Source: Ancylobacter radicis (lineage in GTDB: Bacteria > Pseudomonadota > Alphaproteobacteria > Rhizobiales > Xanthobacteraceae). Taken from it: a stretch of DNA of 64,000 nucleotides. This document shows positions 15,971-26,284 of the stretch, piece after piece. The notes under the pieces are model-generated. The model searched no databases, was not told where the DNA came from, and saw nothing but the letters and a program-made list of their open reading frames with translations. The translations under genes were made by a program, and so were the position numbers. Location of the stretch: positions 1 through 64,000 of the forward strand of contig NZ_JAHCQH010000004.1 of assembly GCF_018449475.1 (NCBI RefSeq). Direction: 5' to 3'. How positions within the stretch are numbered: the stretch's first letter is position 1; each line of letters opens with the position of its first letter.

Positions 15971-16226
15971 GGCTGAAACGGTCCTTGGCGGTTGGCGCGG
16001 TGGCCTCGGGATGGCCGGGGAACCGCTGGTTTTCGTTGTTTTTCATAAGGTCATACCCCCTGAAGGGGCAAGTCATGCGTGCAGCTTCATAATATAATAA
16101 TTCCAGACTGCATCTCGTTTGAGTCGTTCCATGATCATGTTTGGAAACAATAAAAAACATACTGTTTGATGACCCCCCTGATGAAAGTTATGAGACAAAA
16201 ATACATGACGTAGGGGTTGGGGACTC

Positions 16227-18554
16227 ATGAAGACCTTGAAGACACTCCGTTCCGTTGCACCAAACGCAGCGATGGTTGCCGGTTTTGCTGCCACCATGTC
16301 GGCGGTTCCGCTGTTCGGTGCCGCCGCGCAGCAGGCGGCGACGACGCCGGTTTCCACTGACGAATTGCCGACCGTGACGGTCGAGGATGAAGGCTCGCCG
16401 GCCAATACGCTGGAAGCCTCGACCGGCCTCAGCCGGCTGCCCGGCACGATCCAGGACACGCCGCAGATCGTGAACGTGATCACCCAGGAGACGATGCAGC
16501 AGCAGGGCGTGACCACGCTCGAACAGGCGCTGCGCAATGTTCCGGGCGTCACCGCCGGCATTGGCGAGGGCGGCGGCGGCATGAATGGCGACCAGTTCCG
16601 CATTCGCGGCTTCCAGGCCAAGGGCGACATCTTCATCAACGGCCTGCGCGATTTCGGCGTCTATGTCCGCGACAGCTTCGCCTATGAGAGCGTGGAAGTG
16701 TTCAAGGGCTCCAGCTCGGAATCCTTCGGCCTCGGCACTACCGGCGGCGCCATCAACTCGACGCTGAAGGCCGCCCATCTCGGCGACAAATATGATGTCG
16801 AGGGCCAGTTCGGCACCGGCCCGCTCTATCGTGGCGTGTTCGACATCAACAAGCAGATCGACGCCTCGACCGCGATCCGCATCGTCGGCATGGTCAATGA
16901 GCAGGACGTCGCCGATCGCGACAATGTCGAATCCAACCGCTACGGCTTCATGGCCGATGTCGGCTTCGGTCTCGGCACGGACCAGACGCTGCACGTCAAT
17001 TATCTGTACCAGCATGGCGAGCGCACGCCCGATTACGGCGTTCCGGTCGTCACCCCCGGCTATGGCGATGTCGCCAAATATGGCTCGCTCGGCCAGCCGG
17101 TGACGGAATGGGGCGTGCCGCGCTCCACCTTCTACGGCAAGGTGACCGACCAGGACGTCACCGACACCAACATGCTGACGGTGAACTTCAAGAAGGAGGT
17201 CAATGACTGGCTGACCTTCACCAACGACACCCGCTTCGGCTACTACACCCGTGATTTCTCGACCAGCGTGCCCGGCTGCTCCAGCGTCACCACCTCGGCC
17301 AGCGCCTATGCGGCGAGCTGCACCGGCCAGTTTCTGGCGGGCGGTAACCCGGCGATCTCGTTCGGCGGCGGCAATCCCGGCTTCTATCAGGAGAGCTGGA
17401 GCGCGCAGAACATCTCGACCCTGACGGCGAAGTTCAACACCGGCTTCCTGCGCCATGAAGTGGTCGCCGGCATCGACATGTATTCGGTGAGCGACAGCCG
17501 CACGCTGGTCTCGGTCAGCGGCTCGAAGGGCACCTCGACCATCTATGATCCGGTGTTCGACAACACCACGGGCTATTATCTCTACTCCAACCCCTGGGGC
17601 AATAACGGCCAGCGCAGCTCCGGCTCGACCGATTTCGGCATCTTCGTCAGCGACCGCATGTGGTTCACCGAGGAGGTCTCGTTCCTCGCCGGCACGCGCT
17701 ATGACAGCTACTCGGCCGATTACCGCTACTGGTCGGTCACCAACAATGTCGGCAGCTGGGTGAACGCCGACAGCCAGACCGATTTCTGGAGCCCGAAGCT
17801 CGCTCTGATCTGGGAGCCGACGCCGTTCCAGACCTATTACGTCTCCTGGTCGAAGTCCTTCACCCCGCAGGGCGCCTTCCCGACCAACGACATCACCGTG
17901 GTCAGCCCGACCCAGAACGACCTGGAGCCGGAAGACAACGAGACCTATGAAGCCGGCTTCAAGGTTTCCTTCCTCGAAGGCCGCCTCGGCGTCACCGGCG
18001 CGATCTTCCGCACCGACAAGAGCAACGCCTTCTACACCGACCCGGTGACGGGCGACTCGGTGGAAACCGGCGAGAACCAGCGCGTGCAGGGCGTGGAACT
18101 CGGCCTCACCGGCAACATCACCAAGGCGTGGACCATTCAGGCCTCCTACGCCTATTACGACAGCGAGATCCAGACCAGCTCGGCCACCACGGGCACCAAT
18201 CCTCTTCCGGCCAATTACTACGCCGGCAACGAGGTGCCCTTCGTCTCGCCGAACAACTTCACCCTGTGGACGACCTATAATCTCAGCGACCTCTGGAAGC
18301 AGATTCCGGGCGAGCTGCTGGTCGGCGCCGGCGTGACCTATGCGGATGAGTACTTCACCAACACCGCCAACACCGCGATCATTCCCGACACCTTCTCGCT
18401 GGATGCGCTGATTTCCTACAAGAAGGACAATTACCGGATCGCGCTCAACGCCTACAACCTGACCGACGAGCTGAACTACTCGGCCGGCTGGGGCAACCGC
18501 GCGGTGCCGGCCTCGGGCCGCACCTTCACCCTCACCGTGGGGGCCACCTTCTGA
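16227..18554 (+). CDS. TonB-dependent siderophore receptor (Fiu/PiuA type)
   Basis: A 775-residue outer-membrane receptor. It has a signal region (cleavage near residue 35), a plug domain with GTIQDTPQIVNVITQETM, LEQALRNVPGVTAG and GFQAKGDIFINGLRD, and a long beta barrel ending in the aromatic terminus GATF. The plug and barrel features match catecholate receptors such as Fiu and PiuA. It imports ferric siderophores with energy from TonB/ExbBD, which are not in the window. The next gene is the PiuC/YbiX dioxygenase, the usual partner of this receptor type. The upstream 256 bp are AT-rich and should carry the iron-responsive promoter, but I could not define a Fur, Irr or RirA box with confidence. 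Confidence 0.95.
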   Translation: MKTLKTLRSVAPNAAMVAGFAATMSAVPLFGAAAQQAATTPVSTDELPTVTVEDEGSPANTLEASTGLSRLPGTIQDTPQIVNVITQETMQQQGVTTLEQALRNVPGVTAGIGEGGGGMNGDQFRIRGFQAKGDIFINGLRDFGVYVRDSFAYESVEVFKGSSSESFGLGTTGGAINSTLKAAHLGDKYDVEGQFGTGPLYRGVFDINKQIDASTAIRIVGMVNEQDVADRDNVESNRYGFMADVGFGLGTDQTLHVNYLYQHGERTPDYGVPVVTPGYGDVAKYGSLGQPVTEWGVPRSTFYGKVTDQDVTDTNMLTVNFKKEVNDWLTFTNDTRFGYYTRDFSTSVPGCSSVTTSASAYAASCTGQFLAGGNPAISFGGGNPGFYQESWSAQNISTLTAKFNTGFLRHEVVAGIDMYSVSDSRTLVSVSGSKGTSTIYDPVFDNTTGYYLYSNPWGNNGQRSSGSTDFGIFVSDRMWFTEEVSFLAGTRYDSYSADYRYWSVTNNVGSWVNADSQTDFWSPKLALIWEPTPFQTYYVSWSKSFTPQGAFPTNDITVVSPTQNDLEPEDNETYEAGFKVSFLEGRLGVTGAIFRTDKSNAFYTDPVTGDSVETGENQRVQGVELGLTGNITKAWTIQASYAYYDSEIQTSSATTGTNPLPANYYAGNEVPFVSPNNFTLWTTYNLSDLWKQIPGELLVGAGVTYADEYFTNTANTAIIPDTFSLDALISYKKDNYRIALNAYNLTDELNYSAGWGNRAVPASGRTFTLTVGATF

Positions 18555-18649
18555 CGGGCCTCGCCCTTCGGAAATCCTGACCGTCGACCCTCTGGGGGAA
18601 GGCCCGCTCGCGCGCGGCTTTCCCCCTCTTTTCCATTGCGGGCCCCGCC

Positions 18650-19333
18650 ATGCTGATCCAGATCCCCGACATTCTCACCCCCGAGGAAGTCGCCCATTGC
18701 CGCCGCGTGCTGGAGGCCTCGCAATGGGTGGATGGCCGCGTCACCGCCGGGGCGCAGGCGGCGCTCGCCAAGAAGAATTTGCAGATTCCCGTCGAGTCGC
18801 GCGAGGCGCTGGAACTCGGCGATCTGATCCTGCGCGCGCTCGGCCGCAATCCGCTGTTCAACGCCGCCGCCCAGCCGCTGCGCGTGCTGCCGCCGATGTT
18901 CAACCGCTACGATGTCGGCATGAAGTTCGGCGCCCATGTCGACGGGGCGATCCGCACCATTCCCGGCACCGGCCAGCGGCTGCGCTCGGATGTGTCGACC
19001 ACCATCTTTCTCACCGATCCCGACGACTATGACGGCGGCGAACTGGTCATCGAGGACGCCTTCGGCACGCAGGAGGTGAAGCTGCCGGCCGGCCATGCCG
19101 TGGTCTACCCGGCCTCCAGCCTGCACAGCGTCAACGAGATCACCCGCGGCAGCCGCTGGGGCTCGTTCTTCTGGACCCAGTCGATGGTGAAGGATGCCGG
19201 CCAGCGCGCCATGCTCTACGATCTCGACATGGCGATCATGGACGCGCGCACCCGGCTGCCGGATGACGACCCGGCGGTGCTCTCGCTCGCCAATGTCTAT
19301 CACAACCTGCTGCGCCACTGGGCGGAGCTGTAA
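18650..19333 (+). CDS. piuC: PiuC/YbiX-type Fe(II)/2-oxoglutarate dioxygenase
   Basis: A 227-residue PKHD-type hydroxylase. The iron ligands are His96, Asp98 (KFGAHVDGA) and His159 (ASSLHSVNEI), with the 2-oxoglutarate-binding Arg near residues 166-169 (RGSRW). Length and opening (MLIQIPDILTPEEVAHCRRVL) match PiuC/YbiX. Genes of this family lie after Fiu/PiuA receptors and respond to low iron; the substrate is not known. The 95-bp gap after the receptor contains an imperfect GC stem but no clear terminator, so co-transcription is likely. Confidence 0.93.
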   Translation: MLIQIPDILTPEEVAHCRRVLEASQWVDGRVTAGAQAALAKKNLQIPVESREALELGDLILRALGRNPLFNAAAQPLRVLPPMFNRYDVGMKFGAHVDGAIRTIPGTGQRLRSDVSTTIFLTDPDDYDGGELVIEDAFGTQEVKLPAGHAVVYPASSLHSVNEITRGSRWGSFFWTQSMVKDAGQRAMLYDLDMAIMDARTRLPDDDPAVLSLANVYHNLLRHWAEL

Positions 19334-19423
19334 GGCCCGCCGGCGCCGGCGGGACTGACGCGGCGGCAGATTGACAGCCCGGCGGCCGCATGGGAGGCCT
19401 CAGCCTCTCACGAGGCGCGATCC

Positions 19424-19690
19424 ATGGCCTTTTCCCCCCTCTCGACCGAGCTGATCGGCGGCGCCGCCGCCCTGCTCACCACGCTCTGCTGGCTGCCGCA
19501 GGCGCTGAAGATCCTGCGCACCCGCGAGACGCGCGATCTCTCGCTCATCGCCTATCTCGCCTTTGCCGGCGGGGTCGGGCTGTGGCTGGTCTATGGCCTG
19601 CTGATCGGCTCGATTCCGGTCATCGCGGCCAATGCGGTGACGCTGCTGCTGCTGCTCGGCATCCTCTCGCTCAAGCTGCGCTACGGGTAA
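19424..19690 (+). CDS. SemiSWEET-family sugar transporter
   Basis: An 88-residue protein with three membrane helices, the SemiSWEET triple-helix unit that dimerises to carry sugars. The PQ-loop motif is visible as CWLPQALKILRTRETRDLSL (helix 1 and loop), followed by AYLAFAGGVGLWLVYGLL and a third helix. The ATG at 19424 starts right before the first helix. The next gene begins 3 bases after the stop. Substrate specificity cannot be read from the sequence. Confidence 0.9.
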   Translation: MAFSPLSTELIGGAAALLTTLCWLPQALKILRTRETRDLSLIAYLAFAGGVGLWLVYGLLIGSIPVIAANAVTLLLLLGILSLKLRYG

Positions 19691-19693
19691 TCC

Positions 19694-20047
19694 ATGACCA
19701 ACCTGCTGCCGCCCTCCGTCCTGCCGATCGTGCTGCTGCTGGCCTCGAACATCTTCATGACGTTCGCCTGGTATGGCCATCTCAAGCACAAATCCTCGCC
19801 GCTGGTGATCGCCATATTGGCGAGCTGGGGCATCGCCTTCTTCGAGTACTGCCTCGCCGTGCCGGCCAACCGCTATGGCTCGGCGGTCTATTCGACGGCG
19901 CAGCTGAAGACCATGCAGGAGGTCATCACCCTCTTGGTGTTCGCCGCCTTCTCGGTGTTCTGGCTGAAGGAGCCGCTGGGCTGGAACCACGCGCTCGGCT
20001 TCACCTTCATCGCGCTCGGCGCGTGGTTCATCTTCCAGAAATGGTGA
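19694..20047 (+). CDS. DUF486 / DMT-family membrane protein
   Basis: A 117-residue protein with four helices and the DUF486 signature NIFMTFAWYGHLK near the start and ALGAWFIFQKW at the end. The family is related to small EamA/DMT transporters, and no substrate is known. It begins 3 bases after the SemiSWEET stop, so the two are co-transcribed. It is convergent with the GFA gene, with 7 bases between them. Confidence 0.9.
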   Translation: MTNLLPPSVLPIVLLLASNIFMTFAWYGHLKHKSSPLVIAILASWGIAFFEYCLAVPANRYGSAVYSTAQLKTMQEVITLLVFAAFSVFWLKEPLGWNHALGFTFIALGAWFIFQKW

Positions 20048-20054
20048 GCCGCGC

Positions 20055-20447
20055 CTAATCCTCGGTCCGGCTCGTGCCGGGCCGGTCGCGCTCATAATGA
20101 TGCGCGAGCGGGAAGGGCGGCAGGAAGCTCTCGCGCCGGATGGTCCAGAGCTCATAGGTCGGGGTGAAGCCGTCGGGCGTGTCGAGCGTGCCGAGATACA
20201 GCTCGACCTCGTCGCCGGAGCGGCCGAACACCGGCGAGCCGCAGCGCGGGCAGAAATGCCGGCCCTCATAGTCGCCCGTGGCGCCGGCGACGCTCACCGC
20301 CTCCTGCGGAAAGATCGCCGAGGCGTGGAACAGCGCGCCATGGTGCTTGCGGCAGTCGAGGCAATGGCACAGCCCGACGCGGTAGGGTTTGCCCGTGGCC
20401 TCGATCCGCACATCGCCGCACAGGCAGCCGCCCGTCACCTTGTCCAT
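20055..20447 (-). CDS. GFA-family (CENP-V/GFA) zinc protein
   Basis: A 130-residue protein with the GFA zinc ligands: GGCLCG near residue 8, CHCLDC near residue 28, and CPRCGSP near residue 69. The family includes glutathione-dependent formaldehyde-activating enzyme, but most members are uncharacterised. The length is normal for a single-domain member. It stands alone between a convergent DUF486 gene and the sugar dehydrogenase. Confidence 0.88.
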   Translation of the reverse strand: MDKVTGGCLCGDVRIEATGKPYRVGLCHCLDCRKHHGALFHASAIFPQEAVSVAGATGDYEGRHFCPRCGSPVFGRSGDEVELYLGTLDTPDGFTPTYELWTIRRESFLPPFPLAHHYERDRPGTSRTED

Positions 20448-20501
20448 AGCCGCGTCCCTCTGGTCTCCGCGCCAACGCCGCGCCGCGACCAGTCTAGCGC
20501 A

Positions 20502-21704
20502 TCAATCGGCCGGGGCGAGGCGCAGCAGGCGGCCATTGCCGGGATCGTCGGTCAGCAGCCAGAGCGCCCCGTCCGGGCCCTGGCGCACGTCGCGGATGCG
20601 CTCGCCCAGATCGGCCAGCAGCACTTCCTCCGCGACCACGCTCCCGCCCGCCGGGTCGAGCTTGATCCGCACCAGCCGCGCCCCGGAGAGCCCGCCGGTG
20701 AATAGGCTGCCCTGAAACGGCTTCATCAGTTCGCCCGTGTAGAAGGCGAGGCCGGACGGGGCGAAGGACGGATCCCAATATTTGACCGGCTGTTCCATGC
20801 CGGGCTTGGCGGTGCCCTCGCCGAGCGTCGCGCCGCTATAGTCGCGGCCATAGGAAATGACCGGCCAGCCGTAATTCTTGCCGGCCTCGGGATGGTTCAG
20901 CTCATCGCCGCCGCGCGCGCCGTGCTCGATGGTCCACAGCCGCCCGGTGGCCGGGTCGAGCGCCGCGCCCTGCACGTTGCGGTGGCCATAGCTCCAGATT
21001 TCCGGGCGGGCATTGGGCGTGGCGCGGAACGGGTTGTTCTGCGGCACCGCGCCATCGGGCAGGATCCGCACGACCTTGCCGATATGGGTGGACAGGTTCT
21101 GCGCCTCGTTGCGCAGCGTGCCCCGGTCGCCCAGCGTGATGAACAGCGTGCCGTCGCGGCCGAAGACGAGGCGCGAGCCGAAATGCTGGGTGGCGGTTCC
21201 CGCCGGATTCTGGCGGAAGATCACCTCCACCTTGTCGAGCCGAGCGGTGCCGGCTTCCTCGACCAGCCGGGCGCGGGCGACGCTGGTGCCGGCCGCACCC
21301 TCGCGGGGCTCGGCATAGGAGAAATAGACCATCCGGCTGCTGTCGAAATCCGGCGCCAGCGCGACGTCGAGCAGGCCACCCTGACCGCGGGCGAACACCG
21401 GCGGCACGCCGGCGACCGGATCGGACACGGTGCCGTTGCGGCTGACGATGCGCAGCCGGCCGGGCCGCTCCGTCACCAGCATCCGCCCGTCGGGCAGGAA
21501 GGCGAGGCCCCAGGGATTCTCCAGCCCCGCCGCGACCGTCTCGACCATCAGCGGGCCGGCGGAGGAGGTGACCTTGACCGGATCCGGCATGGCCTTCTGC
21601 ACCGGCTCCTGCGCGCGGGCGGGGGAGAGGGCCGGGCCGGCGGCCAGCAGGCCGGAAAGGGCGAGGGTGGAGAGGGCGAGGGTAGAAAGGCGGTATCGGC
21701 TCAC
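20502..21704 (-). CDS. PQQ-dependent aldose sugar dehydrogenase (YliI-like)
   Basis: A 400-residue periplasmic enzyme with a signal peptide containing a duplicated STLALSTLAL segment (cleavage near residue 31). The propeller motifs are clear: GLENPWGLAFLPDGRMLVTERPG, GSRLVFGRDGTLFITLGDRG, GHRNVQGAALDPATGRLWTIEHGARGGDELN and GKNYGWPVISYG (outline). It matches soluble aldose sugar dehydrogenases that use PQQ and Ca. The order and spacing of these motifs are complete, so it is probably active if PQQ is available. It is the second propeller dehydrogenase of the window; the one at 10130 belongs to the sorbosone branch. Confidence 0.92.
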   Translation of the reverse strand: MSRYRLSTLALSTLALSGLLAAGPALSPARAQEPVQKAMPDPVKVTSSAGPLMVETVAAGLENPWGLAFLPDGRMLVTERPGRLRIVSRNGTVSDPVAGVPPVFARGQGGLLDVALAPDFDSSRMVYFSYAEPREGAAGTSVARARLVEEAGTARLDKVEVIFRQNPAGTATQHFGSRLVFGRDGTLFITLGDRGTLRNEAQNLSTHIGKVVRILPDGAVPQNNPFRATPNARPEIWSYGHRNVQGAALDPATGRLWTIEHGARGGDELNHPEAGKNYGWPVISYGRDYSGATLGEGTAKPGMEQPVKYWDPSFAPSGLAFYTGELMKPFQGSLFTGGLSGARLVRIKLDPAGGSVVAEEVLLADLGERIRDVRQGPDGALWLLTDDPGNGRLLRLAPAD

Positions 21705-21824
21705 GCGGTCATTCCTCGTCTGTCACCGTTGCCGGAATGGTTAGGGCGGTGAGATGCCCGCGCCAATGGGGCTGCGGTGACAAGCGAGTGATGACGCTGC
21801 GGAAATCACCCTGGGAGGTGACGC

Positions 21825-22181
21825 TCAACCGCGCCGGCTGCGCGGCGCTTCGATCCGGCGCGGCTCGCCCAGCGTGTCGCGCAGCATGAAGGTGGTCAGC
21901 CCGCACAGGCCGACAAAGCCGGCGAGCAGCAGGGCGCCGATGGCGACGCGGCCTTCGGCATCCGGCAGGGTGGAAATTTCCATCGCCGAGGCGCGCTGCA
22001 GGCCGAACAGGCACAGCACGGCGACGATGGCGAAGGTGAGCGAGAGCACGACGCCGGCTTCCATCAGCGCGCGGCGCAGGCGACGGCGGGCGGTGTGGTG
22101 GGCGGGAGCCGCGCCGGCCGAGGCGGCAAGGCCATCGACATGAGCGGTGGTGACCGGCGCATGGGGCGTTGAATGCGGCAT
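21825..22181 (-). CDS. Small two-helix membrane protein
   Basis: A 118-residue protein with a Ala/His-rich N-terminus, two membrane helices (AGVVLSLTFAIVAVLCLFGL, ~42-61, and AIGALLLAGFVGLCGLTTFM, ~80-99) and a short basic tail. AAGGAG lies 7 bases before the ATG. No family is recognised. It lies 120 bp upstream of the sugar dehydrogenase on the same strand and may share its transcript. Confidence 0.7.
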   Translation of the reverse strand: MPHSTPHAPVTTAHVDGLAASAGAAPAHHTARRRLRRALMEAGVVLSLTFAIVAVLCLFGLQRASAMEISTLPDAEGRVAIGALLLAGFVGLCGLTTFMLRDTLGEPRRIEAPRSRRG

Positions 22182-22313
22182 GGCGAACTCCTTTCCGATC
22201 GAGTGCGGCGGGTGCGTCCTCGATGAAAGGCAAGTTCGCCGGTGAACCCGGCCCAGCTTCGGCGCGACTATGCTTGTGCCGGTATCATTTCAGGGCAATT
22301 TGGGGGCAAAAGG

Positions 22314-22955
22314 TTAAGCGACGCTAACCATTTGCCGGCTGCCGACCGGGCGCCACGCCATGTCGACGTGCCCGGCCTGCCCGGCCACGCGGTCGAGCCA
22401 GGCCCGCACGGTCGGAAAGGGCGCGAGATCGAAATCGCCTTCCTCGGCCACATGGGTGTGGGCGTAGAGCGCGATATCGGCAATGGACAGCACGCCGTCG
22501 ACGAAGAAGGGGCGGCGCGCGAGGTGGCGCTCCATCACCCGCAGCGCGGCGTGGCCTTCCTCCATCCAGCGGTCGATGTCGTGGGTGCGCAGATCGCGCC
22601 CGCCGCGCACCAGCTTCAGCCAGAAACGGGCGGCCGCGATGGCCGGCTCATGGCTGTGCTGCTCGAAGAACATCCAGCGCAGCACCTCGGCCCGCGCCAG
22701 CCGATCGGCCGGCAGGAAGGGCGTGCCCTCCGCCAGATAGAACAGGATGGCGTTCGATTCCGCGAGAAAGCGCCCGCCCGGCATTTCCAGCAGCGGCACG
22801 CGCCCTTCCGGGTTCTTCATCATGAAATCGGGCGTGCGGTTCTCGCCGCTGAGCACGTCGACATCCACCAGTTCGAAGGGCAGGCCGAGACGGGCGAGCA
22901 GCAGGCGGACCTTGTAGCAATTGCCGGAACTCTGCATCGAATGGAGCTTGAGCAC
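22314..22955 (-). CDS. Glutathione S-transferase
   Basis: A 213-residue protein with an N-terminal thioredoxin-like domain (SMQSSGNCYKVRLLLARLGL, then RVPLLEMPGGRFLAESNAILFYLAEGT in outline) and an all-helical C-terminal domain (DGVLSIADIALYAHTHVAEEG). The SSGNCYK start is typical of beta-like bacterial GSTs. I chose a GTG at 22955, giving VLKLHSMQSSG, the family's usual opening. The much longer open frame beyond it is only the antisense of the aminotransferase. It is divergent from aatA across 147 bp. The substrate is unknown. Confidence 0.9.
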   Translation of the reverse strand: MLKLHSMQSSGNCYKVRLLLARLGLPFELVDVDVLSGENRTPDFMMKNPEGRVPLLEMPGGRFLAESNAILFYLAEGTPFLPADRLARAEVLRWMFFEQHSHEPAIAAARFWLKLVRGGRDLRTHDIDRWMEEGHAALRVMERHLARRPFFVDGVLSIADIALYAHTHVAEEGDFDLAPFPTVRAWLDRVAGQAGHVDMAWRPVGSRQMVSVA

Positions 22956-23066
22956 GCGCGAATCCCGGTCGACAGGGTGGAGACGTAAGGTCAGCGGCAG
23001 CTTATCGCATCTGCAAGGCGCCTCGCAGGTGGGGAATCGCTTGCCGGCGCGCAAGGGCTCGACTAG

Positions 23067-24305
<1,239 letters not shown>

Positions 24306-24411
24306 CCGCCCCCTGTCGGCGATGGCCGGGCTGCCGCCTGGCCGTCGCCTTCGACCTCCGCGGGCGCCGGTCCGGTCATCGGGCCGGTCCTGCGCACAAA
24401 GGAAACTGAAA

Positions 24412-24903
24412 ATGATCCGTTCCGTTCTGTCGCGTAGCCTTCTCGCCGCGGCTCTCGTCGCCGGCGCCGCCGGCCTGTTCGCCGCCCCCGCCGCTGCCCA
24501 GAGCGGGCGCGTGCAGGTCGGCGTGCTGGAATGCCGTGGTTCCAAGTCGGTGAGCTTCATCATCGGTTCCAAGCGCACGCTGGACTGCACGTTCAACGCG
24601 CCGAAGGGCCGTAAATACGCCTATGAGGGCACGATCCGCCGCTGGGGCCTCGACATCGGCGTCACCGGCCGCAACGCGCTGGTGTGGTCCGTGCTGGCGC
24701 CCTCGCGCGGCGTTCGCTCCAGCGATCTGGCCGGCAGCTATGCCGGCGTCTCCGGCAGCGTGGCGCTCGGCCTCGGTGTCGCCGGCAACGTGCTGGTGGG
24801 CGGTTCCAACAAGACCATCGCCCTGCAGCCGGTCAGCGTCGAGGGCCAGACGGGCGTCAACCTCGCGCTCGGCGTGGGCGACCTGACGCTGCGCGCCAAG
24901 TAA
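24412..24903 (+). CDS. DUF992 exported protein
   Basis: A 163-residue protein with a signal peptide (cleavage near AAPAAA-QS, residue ~29) and the DUF992 core: VGVLECRGSKSVSFIIGSKRTLDCTFNA (in outline), the typical C...C spacing, YEGTIRRWGLDIGVT, and LAGSYAGVSGSVALGLGVAGNVLVGG. The family is small and alphaproteobacterial, and its function is unknown. The ATG at 24412 is the only start that gives a signal peptide. A clear intrinsic terminator follows 70 bases after the stop. Confidence 0.9.
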   Translation: MIRSVLSRSLLAAALVAGAAGLFAAPAAAQSGRVQVGVLECRGSKSVSFIIGSKRTLDCTFNAPKGRKYAYEGTIRRWGLDIGVTGRNALVWSVLAPSRGVRSSDLAGSYAGVSGSVALGLGVAGNVLVGGSNKTIALQPVSVEGQTGVNLALGVGDLTLRAK

Positions 24904-24972
24904 GCTGCGCGCCAAATGAGTTGGCGGCCGGTCGCGAGACCGCCGCTGTCACCACCCACCCGCTGTCGATCA

Positions 24973-24998
24973 AGCCCGGCCTCGTGCCGGGCTTTTTC
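24973..24998 (+). terminator. Intrinsic terminator after the DUF992 gene
   Basis: An 8-bp stem AGCCCGGC / GCCGGGCT with a 5-base loop (CTCGT) is followed by TTTTTCG. It is a strong terminator for the aatA-DUF992 segment. Confidence 0.9.
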
Positions 24999-25129
24999 GT
25001 TTGCGGAGCTTTTTCATTTGAACGGCCGCGTCGCGTAAAATCCATCGCGCACGCGCTAGTGATGAGCGAGGCTGGAATATCGGCATCATCTCCAGCGTAG
25101 TCTACCCGGTGATACCAAGGAGACCCGCC

Positions 25130-26125
25130 ATGTTCATCCGTCGCCGCCGTTCCTGGGAACTGCCGGAGAGCGCCGCCACACCCGAATCCGTCTATCTCTC
25201 CCGCCGCAACCTGCTCGGCGCCGGGGTGGGCCTTGCCGCGCTGGCCGGGCTGGGGGGTGCCGCCAGCATCCTGCCGGCGGACGCGCAGGCGGTGGGCGAT
25301 CCCGCGACCGATCCGACCAAGGATCTTTACCCCGCCAAGCGCAACGACGCCTTCACGCTCGACCGGCCGATCACGCCGGAGGAAATTTCCGGCAACTACA
25401 ATAATTTCTACGAGTTCGGCTCGGAGCGGCGCAATTACCAGATCGCCGACCTCGCCGCCCGCATGCCGCGCCGGCCCTGGACGGTGAAGATCGACGGGCT
25501 GGTCGAGCAGCCGCGCGAGGTGGGGATCGACGACATCATCCGCGCCATGGCGCTGGAGGAGCGGCTCTACCGCCATCGCTGCGTCGAGGCGTGGTCGATG
25601 GCGGTGCCGTGGACCGGCTTCCCGGTGAAGGATCTGGTGTCCTGGGCGCGCCCGCTCTCGGGCGCCAAATACATCCGCATGGAGACCTTCGTGAACCCGA
25701 AGGTGGCGCCGGCGCAGAACGGCTTCGTCTATCCCTGGCCGTATGTCGACGGGCTGACCATGGCGGAGGCGACCAATGATCTCGCCTTCTTCGTCACCGG
25801 AGTGTACGGCAAGCCCGCGCCCAACCAGTTCGGCGCGCCGCTGCGCCTCGCCGTGCCGTGGAAATACGGCTTCAAATCGGTGAAGTCGATCGTGCGCATC
25901 TCCTTCGTCGCGGAGCGGCCGGTCGGGCTGTGGGAGCAGGTGCAGGGCCGCGAATATGGCTTCTGGGCCAATGTGAACCCGGCGGTCTCGCATCCGCGCT
26001 GGAGCCAGGCCAGCGAGCGCGACATCGGCACCGGCGAGCGCCGCCCGACGCTGATCTATAACGGCTATGGCGAGCAGGTGGCCGGCCTCTACAAGGACAT
26101 GGCCGGCGAGAAGCTGTTCATGTGA
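25130..26125 (+). CDS. msrP: Protein-methionine-sulfoxide reductase, molybdopterin subunit
   Basis: A 331-residue protein. It has a twin-arginine signal (SRRNLLGAG, from residue 24), so it is exported folded, and a sulfite-oxidase-type fold with the molybdenum Cys151 in YRHRCVEAWSMAVPWTGFPV. It reduces oxidised methionine in periplasmic proteins, with electrons from the quinone pool through the haem protein MsrQ. AAGGAG 7 bases before the ATG at 25130 supports the start. Unlike the usual msrPQ operon, no MsrQ gene follows; the stop is followed by 329 bp without a gene. MsrQ may lie elsewhere. Confidence 0.93.
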   Translation: MFIRRRRSWELPESAATPESVYLSRRNLLGAGVGLAALAGLGGAASILPADAQAVGDPATDPTKDLYPAKRNDAFTLDRPITPEEISGNYNNFYEFGSERRNYQIADLAARMPRRPWTVKIDGLVEQPREVGIDDIIRAMALEERLYRHRCVEAWSMAVPWTGFPVKDLVSWARPLSGAKYIRMETFVNPKVAPAQNGFVYPWPYVDGLTMAEATNDLAFFVTGVYGKPAPNQFGAPLRLAVPWKYGFKSVKSIVRISFVAERPVGLWEQVQGREYGFWANVNPAVSHPRWSQASERDIGTGERRPTLIYNGYGEQVAGLYKDMAGEKLFM

Positions 26126-26164
26126 GGTTGCCGTCGCGGTTGCCCCGGCGGGCGCCCTGGCAAG

Positions 26165-26193
26165 AAAAAAGCCGGGCTCACAAGGAGCCCGGC
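26165..26193 (-). terminator. Orphan intrinsic terminator on the minus strand
   Basis: A 9-bp stem GCCGGGCTC / GAGCCCGGC (5-base loop) is followed by TTTTTT on the minus strand only. No annotated minus-strand gene lies immediately upstream (to the right), so it probably ends a small RNA or very short gene starting near 26250-26330. It follows msrP by 40 bp on the other strand. Confidence 0.8.
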
Positions 26194-26284
26194 TGAGTCT
26201 CGCCGCCGAAGCGGCAACCTTCCAGAGGGGAACAGCCGAAGCATCGATGCATTCGGTGTCTGACCTCCATATGGTCAATTCCGA

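Noticed and set aside
16081-16226. Possible Fur, Irr or RirA box before the receptor gene
   Set aside because: The region is AT-rich with short palindromes such as CATGATCATG, but none matches a known iron box well enough to call.
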